The notes under the pieces were generated by a model that ran no database searches, had not been told where the DNA came from, and worked only from the letters and a program-made list of their open reading frames with translations. From Limnephilus marmoratus (lineage: Eukaryota > Arthropoda > Insecta > Trichoptera > Limnephilidae): 64,000 nucleotides of DNA. Positions 53,621 to 64,000 of this stretch are shown piece by piece (the stretch's first letter is position 1; every line of letters begins with the position of its first letter). Location: NCBI GenBank assembly GCA_917880885.1, contig OU862933.1, positions 6,123,452 to 6,187,451 of the forward strand, in the 5' to 3' direction. The translations under genes were made by a program, and so were the position numbers.

Positions 53621-55320
53621 TGTAACACTCTCTTTCAGTTACACGCATCGTCCCCGAGAAAGAGGGAGAGATCACAACGGAGCTATGGACGGTAGATAGG
53701 GGGGATACGGAACGTGTTTGGAGGGACTACCCTTTAGAATTTTGGAATACGGAAATACAAAATAGACGTGGCCCCACATTTTACATGAATCCAGGAGGGT
53801 TGGCTGCGGACATAGCAACAGGAGTGCATACACTTGGGGAGGCATTGGAGATAGGGGTGAATTGATGTATTCACTGGACCATGGGGCAGGTTGACCGGTA
53901 TCAGGTGTAAGGATTGGAAAAGGGATGAATAGTTCAAAGGTTCAGGTAGGAGACGTGTTAGACTATTTCCCCCGCGAAAACTTTCGACAAAAATAATACA
54001 GAAAATACTACAAGAAGTTAGGCAGCTCGAATTTTGTTGAATTTGCTTAATACGACCGTAAGATTTGTATTGAACAAATTCACACAAGGAGTGTGTCTGC
54101 GCCTGCAATCGGCATCCTGATTTTGCCTGAACATTAGGAACCAAGTTTCTACATGTTGAAACAGTTGTTCCAGTTGCCTACTAAAATCTCTAGAGGATGT
54201 TGTTCCACTGTATATTATAGCTATTGAATAAACAGACACTATCACCTTCAACGACTGACTGAAAACATGAAATTCGTTCATATTTTCACTGCAGTTGTCC
54301 TAGGGAACGATGAGAAGTTACCTATCAATCCTTATCGATCGACCGTGCTAGAGGGCGGGAGGCTTTAAAATTCTCTAAATAGAGCAGGGTGTTCCTCGTT
54401 CCAATCAAATGCCATTTTGACCAGGATTTCAGTACAGGAAGCGAGACAGAATGATCAAGCCCGTGAAACGTTCATTCCGTGTTCAGACGTTTCATTTTTT
54501 TTCATTCCGCGCGCGAGTGAAAGATGCCGAATGCAAATATCGACTCACTAATGTATTCATTGCACCTTTGTTTATTTTTTTTCAGACGTTTACTCAGAGA
54601 GAAAGATGTGTAATAAAGGACACAAATGAACGAAAGATGAACCGAAAAAAATAACATTTTAATATCCATGATAATAATTAAGTTGGAATTCTGCAAGCGC
54701 AAACATCAAACTGATAGCTGACGACATGTAGTGTTGCAAAAAAAGCTCGACGTGAATGATTGACTCCTATGCCAAAAAGACTCAGCACCAAACATTTTAC
54801 CTTTCTTGCGAATAAGGATTTCGATTTGCATACTCTTCAAAATACTCCCCTAACTTTAAGCTCCCTAGGGATTCGTTCCACCGACACGTCATTAAAATAA
54901 TTTGTAAGAAAATTCGGTTACCTACCTATTTCCGTATTTAAATTTAGAACATAAAAATACAATGAACTCACCTATCTTTCCGGTGAAAAAAACAAAAGGG
55001 TGGAGAATGGAATTATATTATCCTTCACAAAATATTTTTGTAGGGTAGGAGATGGGGTATTGAAAACTGCATTGGCTTGGGGAGTTTTCATCCGAAATAA
55101 GCCAGTATCTATTTGCCATGTTGGTAGGTAAGAACAGGAAATACGAGAAAAAGCTTTCAAATTTTAAATCAGGGGCAGAATGCAGGAGGATTATGGATAG
55201 GGAAATGCTTGAATTTCACGATACAAGGAAAAGCTAAAACCTCACAAATCAGGATAAGTATTTGATCCTGCTACTGAGTGTTGAGAAAGAGGGAGAGGTA
55301 ATAACGGAGCTATCAGCAAT
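53621..55320. other. Intron stretch with a small dispersed repeat
   Basis: GAAAGAGGGAGAGATCACAA before CGGAGCTAT (about 53659) recurs at about 55284 as GAAAGAGGGAGAGGTAATAA, also followed by CGGAGCTAT. ATCGATCGACCGTGCTAGAG at about 54336 recurs at about 13875. A minus-strand frame of 136 codons (53734-54144) shows no domain or coding bias I can recognise. Confidence 0.45.
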
Positions 55321-56296
55321 ACGTCTATAAAGTAGGTTGTGTCAAGGTGAGTATGCAGATTCTTCAAGGTTTCATCACTGGAAAGTCAGAAATTGCACGC
55401 AGAGATTGCCCTGAATTACGTGAACGAATGGGCCCATCCGACAAATCAGACAAAACCACAAATTAAACATACCTCAATTCAACCTAACTCAAAACAAAAC
55501 ACATTCATTCACCGCGATAATTTTCCACATTATACAATAAAATGATATCCGAAAAGGGGTTCGAAAGCACTTCAAATATTTTTTTATGAGCCTGATACTT
55601 TATTTTATTTTAGGCTAATAAAAAGACTTGTAAACAAAAAAGTTCAATTGCAGCAAAGGCCAAGGTCTGTTCTACTCGCAGTATTTAATTAAAGCAACTA
55701 TAATATTTGTAGGTGATCAAATTTTCAAGCCAAAAATACGCCATGATTTTGCATTACTTCGCATTGCAACGCTTTAAGTACGTACAAAAAATCTTTAGCG
55801 TTTTGGCACTTGGTGGTCATAATGAAGCACTGCGTTTGATTACTGCGTCAAGGACAACACTGCGACCCTAAACGAAAAGGAGCAAACAGGAGTAAAGGCC
55901 GAATTAAGGTTGCCGGGAGGTCTAAAGTCCCCCGGTTCCTTTGTAAAGGTGCGTTCCCTTCGCCAGGCCTGAGGGTTCCCTGGGGGACTCTATGGTGAAA
56001 TTCGTTAGCGGGGGAGGGCACAACTGGCCCCCTAAAATGCGACATTAAGGGCAGAACCGTACTAGGATTAAAGGTGTTATGTGATATTGCACCAGACGCA
56101 CTTCTGTCAATTCTTCATCAGAAGGTTCTATTTTAGTATAATATAGTATCTAAGCTAAAGACATGACTATATTATTATGTAACCTAAAAGCAAAAAAGAC
56201 AAGTGACTTTAGACATGACTAGAAATTATTATCGCACGTATGGCTAATTATAATGGACATAAAAGGCAGACAATAAAAGGCTACAAATGCCATCCG
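55321..56296. other. Intron stretch with no recognised gene
   Basis: A GC-richer block at 55850-56050 holds several C and G runs (GTCCCCCGG, GCGGGGGAGGG). It could be an old repeat. No second copy is in the window. Confidence 0.4.
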
Positions 56297-56369
56297 CACG
56301 GTGTCCGGAAACTAGTGATAAAAGCGGGTAACATTTGGATAATTTTCACATCAGTTTCTGGACACCGTG
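56297..56369. mobile_element. Tiny hairpin MITE, 73 bp
   Basis: CACGGTGTCCGGAAACT and AGTTTCTGGACACCGTG form inverted arms (16 of 17 pair) around a 39-base loop. Single ends occur at about 17940, 25815 and 45550, so the motif is dispersed. Confidence 0.75.
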
Positions 56370-56524
56370 TAGGTAAATAATAATAATATAAGTTTATTCC
56401 AGAAAAAGTGATACAGCAGAAGGGGGTTCATTTACCCAGAGCCAGTGGAACTACGGTATCACCGATATTGGGAATAATGAGTCTAGTTTTTAGACTAACA
56501 TTCGTGGTGTAATTCCATTGTATT

Positions 56525-56642
56525 AGAATTAAAAATTAAAAAACTTTTGCACTTTGTTCCACTTATTTATGAATAAATTATATAAATTGGACTTACTATA
56601 AATAAGTGGAGCAAAGTGGAAAAGTTTTTTAATTTTAATTCT
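56525..56642. repeat. Long AT-rich hairpin
   Basis: Arms of about 45 bp pair with only a few mismatches: TTCCACTTATTTAT on the left with ATAAATAAGTGGA on the right, extending outward through AAAAAACTTTTGCACTTTG. The loop is about 30 bases. It is probably a decayed foldback element. Confidence 0.8.
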
Positions 56643-57579
56643 GATATTGGGAATATTTTGAAGCTGAATCTTATCGTTTCCGAATGGTGGTCCCGCACCA
56701 TTCGATTGAGTTTCTTCAACTATGAAATAATGTGCAAATATACATTTTTTTACATTAACTTCACACAGGAGGATAATAAATTCATCTTTGAAGATACTGT
56801 GTCGAGGGAGACCTATTGTGAATGCACGTGTTGTACGAGTGTAAAATTATTTTTTAGAAAATTTAATACATTTTATTATGCATTATGAGATTATGAGTCC
56901 ACGCAAGGCTTTAAATCAATAAACTCTTGGCACAGAGCCAAGAAAAGAAAGAAAATGTCTTGACTTTTGTAGTAATTCACAGAAATTTGTCATTATAATT
57001 TTTTGTGAACGTTAAAATTTATTGTGGCATAACTACTATAACAAAACTGTTGCAGATAAGCAAGTGCAACAACTGTACACATTCAAAAGATTTCGATTCG
57101 AGCTTTTCTAATACCATAAAGCTCTCAAAGTGCGCAGAAGTTTCAAAATAAAGTAAAGTATTAAACAGGGAAAAAGGGGGGTTCGAGCGGCCCTGGGTAA
57201 TTTGCGAGTAAGTGCAGGAGGAGGTGGAGGGTTGAATTGTCGGCGGCAACCAGACTGGAGGGGAGAACAGTATAGTCATAGTGTATGGGCAGATTGGGGA
57301 GACGGGGGACTGGGCGTAACCTTGAAACGAACTGCGATATTTCAGACGTCATTTATTTGTCTGCATGCGGGGGATCAAAAACATACGCTGCTGTGAATAA
57401 TGCTGTATTTATTTTGGTGGAAAATGTGCGGTTGGGTTTTGTACGTTCACAATTATATTATCAGCTGAAAAGGCTTCATATGTTACGGATTTAAATTACT
57501 GACAGTCGCAAATACAAGTTAGTAGGGTTCATAGAAAAATATGCAAATAAATAAACTTAATGTGGCAGGTGGTACAGAC
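56643..57579. other. Intron stretch with no recognised gene
   Basis: A 90-codon plus-strand frame (56616-56888) starts inside the hairpin above and has no known motif. A GC-rich part at 57170-57310 contains overlapping short frames only. Confidence 0.4.
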
Positions 57580-57966
57580 TAGTGGTGTTCCGGATATCCG
57601 TATCCGCGGATATCTGAGGGTGAAAAAAGATCCGTAATCGTTACTTTTCTCGCGGATCTTTTACCTTATTCATTTTCAATTTATAGGATGAAATGCTATA
57701 CATAGGTGATTAGGTAGAATTAAAAAAATGTATTAAATTCCATACCGAGTATTTTTTATTTCTTAAAATCAAATATTTTATCGTATTAAGTTACCATACC
57801 CTCGTTGCGGCGGGCGTAACGTCAACTATCGTTTCAAGGTCTCGCGCGCCGACCCCGATTGAATAAGAAAATAAAAATCCGTATCCGTATCCGCGGATCT
57901 TGACAAATATCCGTATTCGGATCCGTATCCGCGGATATACATTTTTAACGATTCGGCACATCACTA
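57580..57966. mobile_element. hAT-like MITE rich in ATCCG motifs
   Basis: Ends TAGTGGTGTTCCGGAT and the complement of TAGTGATGTGCCGAAT are imperfect inverted repeats. They are flanked by GTACAGAC (57572-57579) and GTATAGAC (57967-57974), an 8-bp duplication with one mismatch. Both subterminal regions repeat ATCCGTATCCGCGGAT, with the perfect palindrome ATCCGCGGAT. No frame resembles a transposase. Confidence 0.82.
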
Positions 57967-58097
57967 GTATAGACACCAAATATTTATTATTGCGTTATTT
58001 ATAGAAAACGGCAAAAATAATGTTAAAAACTGTACTTTGAGGAGAATTGGGTACAAAAATTGTGTTATCGAAGAAATCAAACATTTTGTGACTTGAC

Positions 58098-58350
58098 ATT
58101 ATACAAACGAAAAAAGTTCGTTTAAAACCATTTTTTTTTATTTATACACGTCGACCAGTTTCGGTTGATCTCAACCTTCATCAGGACAATAAACATATAA
58201 ATTAAATTCAATACAGAGGACGATTATAACTTAATCTTCCTCTGTACTGTAATTTAGTTTATGTTTATTGGTCTGATGAAGGTTGAGATCAACCAAAACC
58301 GGTGGACGTGCAAAAATCAAATAAAGAACTTTTTTATTTCTACAAAAGTT
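58098..58350. mobile_element. Foldback element with hammerhead-like core, copy 2
   Basis: Both arms carry the CTGATGA-AAGGTTGAGATCAACC unit. The left arm reads on the minus strand (CTGATGA at 58184-58178, GAAAC at 58162-58158) and the right arm on the plus strand (58273-58279, with the GAAAC mutated to AAAAC). Outer ends GAAAAAAGTTCG and GAACTTTTTTATTT match copy 1 at 30541-30872. Confidence 0.7.
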
Positions 58351-59739
58351 GTGCCTTCCACTCTTTCTACAACATATTAGGTACAATACGTATGTTATTA
58401 TTGGTGTAAATTGTGTTAATATGTATTTAATTTCATGTTTTCTTTCTCTCTAATCATCAAATATATTACGGCAACACGCCAATTTGAATCACACACAAAA
58501 TCTATGACTAACAAACTAAAAGCATAATTATTTCCCAGTGTAAAAACTATTATCAGAATACCAAAGTTGTCAAAAAACTATGAACTTTCATACCTACAAG
58601 AGCAAAAAACCAAGCCGATCTTAACCTGATTCAAAGAAACAAGACGATAACGCCAATGTTGAAACAAGTCAACGTTGGCATTGGTTTGGGTAAGTTTCTT
58701 ATCTTTTTCGACATGGGTTTTTTAGCATTAAATCACTTGCATACATAAATACCACTAAACAGATTAAAACACACAAAAACAATTAGATCATGGGTAACTT
58801 TTCCTGTTTCTTTTGGAAGTGTTTTTTTAATAATTTGGAGTAGTGACAAGTGTTTAGGACATGTTATTTTACATTCACTTTGTTTTCCTACACTAAACCA
58901 GATACGATATCTCCATTAGTTACAAATTGAATCGTATTAGTATAACTCGTGTAGGCATTACCATAAGATACTGATCTACATTAGTACTTCTTGATAGTGT
59001 TTACCTATTTATCAGGCGGATATGCAGGTTATAATCCGGCAATAAATGTGAATAATAAAACTGTGGCAACATTAATTAATAGCGATTAATAGTCTGTCAG
59101 CATAATCAGTAACGTCTGGATTATTGATTACAAGAAATTCTTGACTACACCATCTAAAATTGTGCTCTTTTCTTTGCACACTTGGTTTCACCACAATTCA
59201 GCAAATAAATCAAATTAGTTGTACTGAAGAGAGGAGGGTTTGAATGGAGGGGTTAATGTCGTGCGCAATATTGGATTTTCATCAAATAAGTTTTGTTGGC
59301 TAAGTGTAGAATAAAGTCGATTTTACATGCAATAAGATATCAAAAGAAAACTGCTGACCAATTGGTTTTTCGAAGACACGGAAGGTCACTTTTGGTTTTA
59401 GATTTATAATCAACTACTTTCAATAATACCTGGCAAAAAAACTGACGACATATTTATAATTGACAGTTTAGTGGAAAACTCAAAGTTTCTCAGCTCACGA
59501 TAAAAAGAAAGAATTTGCCAACTGAAAACAGTTAGTTAACCCCAGAAAAAAGCTGATAAATTTCATGACACCAGTGCGGTCTGACTTTTGAGAGTTTTAC
59601 ACATATAAAGATTTTCTTTTTAGCGATACTATACTTACACCTGTGTAATATATTATACTAATAGAGATGTGAAAGACTAGACAATGGCGAAATAAAGTTA
59701 GCACAATAAATTATTAGACGTACTCAAGCGTACTCTTCT
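58351..59739. other. Intron stretch with no recognised gene
   Basis: AT-rich without long frames, element ends or repeats that recur in the window. Confidence 0.4.
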
Positions 59740-59850
59740 TGAAGCATTTAATATGCATGCATGTGTACCCGTACGGATACATATATGTATGTAAGAGTGT
59801 ATGTATGTGTGCATGTATTTGCTCATGTAAGCATGCATACACACACATTG
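59740..59850. repeat. Degenerate GTAT/CATG microsatellite
   Basis: The block mixes ATGCATGCATG, ATATGTATGTA and GTATGTATGTGTGCATGTA units with interruptions. It is a simple-sequence stretch. Confidence 0.8.
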
Positions 59851-59944
59851 GTCACCATGAAACAGGCAGCCGCCTAGTTTGGTGATGTAATGTATCATAT
59901 ATTTGAAAATGTTCTATTGTTTTAACATGTATTTTATAAATAAA

Positions 59945-61172
59945 CTAGCTGACCCGACGAACTTCGTACCGCCTCAGAATCAATAACTGTTGAATTAAAT
60001 TAAGTATTTTTATTAAGTTAAAAATTACACAATGAAGCAATTATCGATGCCCAACTGTCCGTGTTTTGTTTTTGTCAGTATCAGAGATGGCGTTGTGTAT
60101 GAATTTATATTTTTTGTGATTTTCTTACTTTTCCACTTACTTACGGGAATTTTTGAAAGGAAGCGGGTACGGGTGCCGCCGCCCCGGGAACCATTTATTG
60201 GATAACCAACACCTCTGCCATAGGTCACCCCAAGCGGTTCGCTACGTTTGGTGATTTAGCAAGGGTGACTTTTGTGCGGGTCTTGGCGGCGGATGCGTCT
60301 GCCCACCTGCTGCGTGGCGGGCCGGATCGAGAGAGACTGGTTGAGGGAGGCCTTTTGACCTTTCCAGCCGGATTCTCTTGACCAATGGGTCGAAAGAGTC
60401 CGGCTGGAAAGGTCAAGGTAAAAGGTCAATTCCGCTCAAGGCAATGGTCTTGCACCGCAGTTGGAGGGATGGATTCACTCCCGGATACAATGACCTCCAG
60501 ATTCCTACCCACCCCTCATGCCTTTTTCCTTCCCACTTTTTTACTCAACAGAGGTGCATATGGTACCACCCAACGATTGTCAATGTCAATGTCTACGTTA
60601 CTGACATTTTTAATGAATGATTGTCCGCCATTATCGGTATTTCTTCGACGATATATTGCATATCCTTCCAACATGTGTGACCGTATCGTTGGTGAAATCT
60701 TTAATAAAACCCTTTGTACAATTTCCGTCTACCATGCAAGGCGATGAACGATTCAAATTACCGCATGGACCGTGAATCATGTTTGTAGTAACAATATCAA
60801 ACAGTAATTGATTAGTAAAAAATTTAAAATTAGAGAAAAGAGGCCGGCTTCGTTCTCATCGGGTCAGAAGTGACACCGGTTTGAATTACTAATATCACTT
60901 TTAAAAAATAGGGGTTAATGGTAGAAGGGTGAAAATTTAGGGCTGCGCGTATTTTTTAATGCCTCACCATAAAAAAAAAAAAAAAAATTTGTCCAAAAAA
61001 AAAAAATAAAAATTCGGAGTGGAACACCCTTTACTTTTAGGGGTATGAAAAATAGATGTTGGTCGATTCTCAGACCTACCAGATAAGCACACAAAATTTC
61101 ATCAAAATTGGTCCAGCCGTTTCGGAGGAGTATGATAACAAACACCGTGACACGAGAATTTTATATATTAGA
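59945..61172 (-). mobile_element. Helitron-like element with inserted repeats
   Basis: On the minus strand the 5' part is TCTAATATATAAAATTCTCG, then CACGGTGTTTGTTATCATAC and GGACCAATTTTGATGAAATT. These match the 5' region common to abundant insect Helitrons. The 3' end GAAGTTCGTCGGGTCAGCTAG before T lies at 59945. Near 60840-60870 there is a second 3'-like motif (GAGAACGAAGCCGG). The middle contains a family B repeat, so this may be two fused copies. The 5' boundary is off by one base from a canonical A/T junction. Confidence 0.6.
60150..60575 (+). repeat. Repeat family B with an internal hairpin
   Basis: The B blocks (AACCAACACCTCTGCCATAG, GTTCGCTACGTTTGGTGATT, GCGGGCCGGATCGAGAGAG) are followed by an inverted pair at about 60352-60425. 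There CCTTTTGACCTTTCCAGCCG pairs with CGGCTGGAAAGGTCAAGG. The ATTCCTACCCACCCCTCATG block (about 60500) corresponds to TTTCTACCCACCCCTTAAAC at 48118. Confidence 0.7.
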
Positions 61173-61179
61173 ATTTAAG

Positions 61180-62827
61180 CAGCTCGTTCCTGCTATGCTA
61201 TTTTCTTAAAATTCTAATCTCAGTTTTCAACCCTCACACAAGGGGGCTAGAAAAAAAAACATGGAAGGAAGGTCGGGGGAGTAAAGGGGGGAAATTTTAC
61301 AGTTCAGGGTATGAGAGTTCAAGGGCAAGGTACTTGACTGGGGCCCTGGGGAACGCCGCGCCGCGCTCCCGAATGGATGTAATTCAAGTAGCAAACCCTA
61401 CCTATACCTATGCAAGCCCTTGAGAAAAGGGAGTTTTACTGAGCTAATAATAAGCGCATGCCTCATTTGGGAGGAATTCTAATTGGAGTGGAGAGTTTTA
61501 GATTTAGTTAGGGTTGTTTTTTTAGTAAATAAAATATTTTATATAGTTTATTTGAAAAGGGGAGGAATGTAATAAAGTGAGTTATGAACATCTTATATTG
61601 TCGGAGAAATGTTTTTTTTTTTATTGATGTTTGTTTTAAAATCACTTGCGATGCTGACTTATGGACTATGCGACTTCCTTTTAGGTAATGCCTGATTTTT
61701 TAATTTCCTATTAAATTTGGTTGGTGCATATATATATCTACATTATCCCATTAGACTGTTTTCAATCTATAATCTTAATGGATCGTTTCGGTTTGTTAAA
61801 TAATTAGGGTATATAATATTCAAGAAAAAAATCAACACCAAAAAAATATATGAGAATTACCACGTGCCAAAAACAAATTGTGCGTGATTTCTTACTCAAG
61901 AAAAAACAAGAGTAAAAAAAATAACAAAAAATTAACATTCGGTACAGTAGCTTTGTAACAAACTTCATGCAAGAAAAAACTTTTGCATATGGCGCGGCGT
62001 CTGAGGTGTTCTCGAAGTTCGGTTCTTAAATTTCAACAGTAAATACGCTAGGGTATTAATACTTACAGCGTCAGACGCAATATTCTCACCTTAGAAATAA
62101 TGTCAACGGAAGGCAGAAATTTAATTGTCAATCATATATCACGCAATGACTTTGCCGTGAAAATTTTGACAAAATGTTATTCTTAATTAAAGGATTTGTT
62201 TGTTTTCACCACTTTTCATCATTAAATTTACAATTTTATTATTAAATTTGAGATATAATTAGCAAAAAATTGGGTAGGGCACATTCCGAGTGACCTCGCT
62301 GAAAAACCTCGCCTGACCATGATAAAAAGACACGTAATTTTTCAAGTGCGTTCTACATTTTTGGCATGTAAAAGATTCAGACTGCAAAGAGAAGCATTTT
62401 TGAAAATGAACAAATATTTTTTGTAATGTCTCTTATTATTATTATCTACAGAGAATATCGTAATACCTTATATTCCAATATCTTTGCGTAATACGGTACG
62501 TTCTGGGACCTGTGTTCAAAGTACTTATATATATGGATGCTTATTTGAGACTTAGAGGTTCTTTATAACACTGGCGTATTGTAAATATAATATTACTTCT
62601 GAGGACAAACGTCCTTCCAGGCCTGAAGGCTAGTTCTGATCTGGAGAGCTTTTGAAACCTAATGATTTCGTAAAACTATACCTGAAGTCATCTTCGGCAT
62701 AACTCGGCAACGAGATCACGTGATCCGAAGACACAGCCCATAGACTACTATGGTAAACTATGTGCAAGATCATAGACCATTATGATACATTACAGTTGAT
62801 ATTGTAATATTGGTGTCGAGCACGTAC
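61180..62827. other. First part of the giant intron, no recognised element
   Basis: On the minus strand this is the first 1.6 kb after the splice donor. It is AT-rich with no frames above about 60 codons. GC-richer sequence at 61260-61390 is unassigned. Confidence 0.45.
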
Positions 62828-62936
62828 CTGATCTGGAATTTGCTTCCAGGATCCTTCTCTTCACTCTCGCATGTGACGTTTCCGAAGGAGTCCACTGCCA
62901 GATACTTGTCCAGGTGGGAGCGAAGGTAAATCACGC
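62828..62936 (-). CDS. sn: Fascin (singed) exon, first beta-trefoil
   Basis: This 109-bp exon follows the acceptor TTATTTCCAG. It begins with two bases completing a codon, then encodes VIYLRSHLDKYLAVDSFGNV, TCESEEKDPGSKFQI and two bases of a Ser codon completed 29.5 kb away. Y-L-R-S-H-L-x-K-Y-L-x-V-D and the R/K-F-Q-I-S join match Drosophila singed. It lies in the middle of beta-trefoil 1, so the start codon and about 70 residues are upstream, beyond 64000. Confidence 0.95.
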
Positions 62937-63005
62937 CTGGAAATAACAAAAATTATCAGTCAAGTATTAATGTAACAATTTATAAATGCGGAGCAACAGT
63001 AAACG

Positions 63006-63432
63006 ACCTCCGTAGTCCAGTGGCTAAGACTCTTGACTCACATTCCGGAGGTCGCGGGTTCGAACCCGGCATGCGCAAATAAATTTTATTTGATTAATTT
63101 GTGTTATTTCACAATTAATTCATTTAAAATAATACATAGTATATTTGCGGCATGTTCCAGAGTGGAAGATACTATTAGTATCGCCCTGGTGTAAGACCAC
63201 CATTCAGAATTGAAACGTTGCTTGAAAATGGCTTTAGCCGTGTTTAGTGACCAGATCTGAATAGCCAGGTACTTCCCAACCTTCCTCTTCCTCACCTCCT
63301 TCCCCTCCCCACTACCTTCAGCCTCACAACATACCCCAATTGGGGATGCCATAGTCTCACTGGCTCCAGACGGGAGCAGTTGAGATTCTTGTGCGGTATT
63401 CAATGTAAAAAAAAAAAAAAAAAAAAAAAAAA
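63006..63432 (+). mobile_element. SINE A, near full-length, with poly(A) tail
   Basis: The head contains a perfect A box (TAGTCCAGTGG, 63013-63023) and B box (GGTTCGAACCC, 63057-63067), both matching tRNA consensus. A 30-bp AT linker leads to the body and an A run of about 27 bases near 63409-63432. A 99-codon antisense frame (63104-63403) is a by-product. Lying 70 bp upstream of a fascin exon, on the opposite strand, it has the best-preserved Pol III promoter of the family here. No clear target duplication is visible. Confidence 0.88.
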
Positions 63433-63575
63433 CCCCCTTTTAGAGCTGACACATAGTAGGTAGGGACCTAAATTATAAAAAAATATGCTTTTTTCCTTTA
63501 ACACCATGTACTTTGCAAATTTGGATATTTTGTGTATTTTTAATGTTTAACAGTTTATCCCCCAACATTGAGTCT
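63433..63575. other. Short gap
   Basis: AT-rich, no feature. A run of C follows the SINE's A tail (about 63433-63437). Confidence 0.4.
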
Positions 63576-64000
63576 AAGCATGAAGAATCTAAACACAAAA
63601 CATAAAATATCACATCTATATATATATTTCTTTAAAAATCTAAGAAACGTGTTAAATAAAAAGGGTATGAAAAAGGTCTACTACGCGTTATGTCATTCTC
63701 GAATTGAATATGGAATCATAGGATGGGGATCTGCTACACATACGTACCTACACAACCTGAATACGATTCAAAAAGGAATCATAAAGACCATATTGAAAGT
63801 ACCAATTAGAACGCCTTCAATTGAAATTTTCAATAACTTTGACGTACCGAATGTACAGCAAATATATGCCAAAAACATATTAAAGAAGCTCTTCAAAAAT
63901 AATGAATCGTCAACTAGACCGTGTATGCATAACACAAGATCGAATAAAAATGATACAAAAAATATTCCAAGTTATAAAACCACATTTGGACAAAGAAACT
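63576..64000 (+). pseudogene. Non-LTR reverse transcriptase, running off the window
   Basis: One frame is open from before 63576 to the last base. It encodes LRNVLNKKGMKKVYYALCHS, RIEYGIIGWGSATHTYLHNL, IQKGIIKTILKVP and YKTTFGQRN. The Y-Y-A-L-x-H-S-R-I-E-Y-G-I-x-x-W-G block is a textbook post-palm motif of Jockey/CR1-type reverse transcriptases. The sequence upstream of about 63516 is closed, so the copy is 5'-truncated or frame-broken there. The C-terminus (compare 10877-11070) would follow beyond 64000. No start codon is claimed. Confidence 0.85.

Larger units (their letters stand above)
33338..62827 (-). other. sn: Fascin giant intron (29,490 bp)
   Basis: The donor is ATCAG|GTACGTG at its 5' end and the acceptor GTTCCAG at its 3' end. 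The flanking exons join in frame (phase 2). The interior is filled with nested transposable elements from at least eight families, annotated one by one here. I found no convincing alternative fascin exon in it. Confidence 0.93.

Noticed and set aside
53734..54144. 136-codon minus-strand frame
   Set aside because: It is Cys/Ser-rich with no domain, no homologous copy in the window and no splice or promoter support.
63104..63403. 99-codon frame antisense to SINE A (also partly at 14299-14484)
   Set aside because: It appears in two copies only because they are young copies of the same repeat. No start context or protein homology is evident.

Overview
The window is AT-rich animal nuclear DNA, almost certainly from an insect. 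It holds one clear host gene, a fascin (Drosophila singed) orthologue on the minus strand, plus a dense collection of transposable elements. Four fascin exons are readable, with consensus splice sites and compatible phases: 62828-62936, 33190-33337, 32071-32313 and 31036-31207, in transcription order. They encode about 223 residues, from the second half of the first beta-trefoil into the third. The start and the C-terminal half lie outside the window. The intron 33338-62827 is 29,490 bp. I see no further fascin exon in 1-31035, so the next intron is probably at least 31 kb. Nothing resembles a bacterial operon or a CRISPR locus.

Layout: 1-914 is plain. A hAT transposon (915-8270, exact 8-bp target duplication) carries a broken gene with a TTF/ZMYM-type zinc finger. 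That gene is split by an LTR retrotransposon (2118-7961) with two 714-bp LTRs that read identical and no recognisable gag or pol. From 8.3 to 31 kb lie Helitron-like elements (one with three perfect heat-shock-element triplets), a solo LTR inside a Helitron, miniature inverted-repeat elements, a tRNA-derived SINE family (called A here), 3' ends of non-LTR retrotransposons and older diverged repeats. From 31.0 to 33.3 kb are three fascin exons, plus three tandem copies of an exon end that have lost the splice donor. The giant intron (33.3-62.8 kb) holds a complete short Helitron, Harbinger-like and hAT elements with exact target duplications, remains of several reverse-transcriptase families, a composite inverted element with tRNA-like arms and several strong hairpins. 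The window ends with the most 5' readable fascin exon, a nearly complete SINE A and a reverse transcriptase that runs off the edge.

The elements do not work together as a system. They record nested insertions: LTR in hAT, solo LTR in Helitron, retrotransposon in SINE, Harbinger MITE in another SINE. All names and boundaries come from reading the sequence; no database search was possible. Family names for repeats (A, B, C, D, E, F, G) are local labels.
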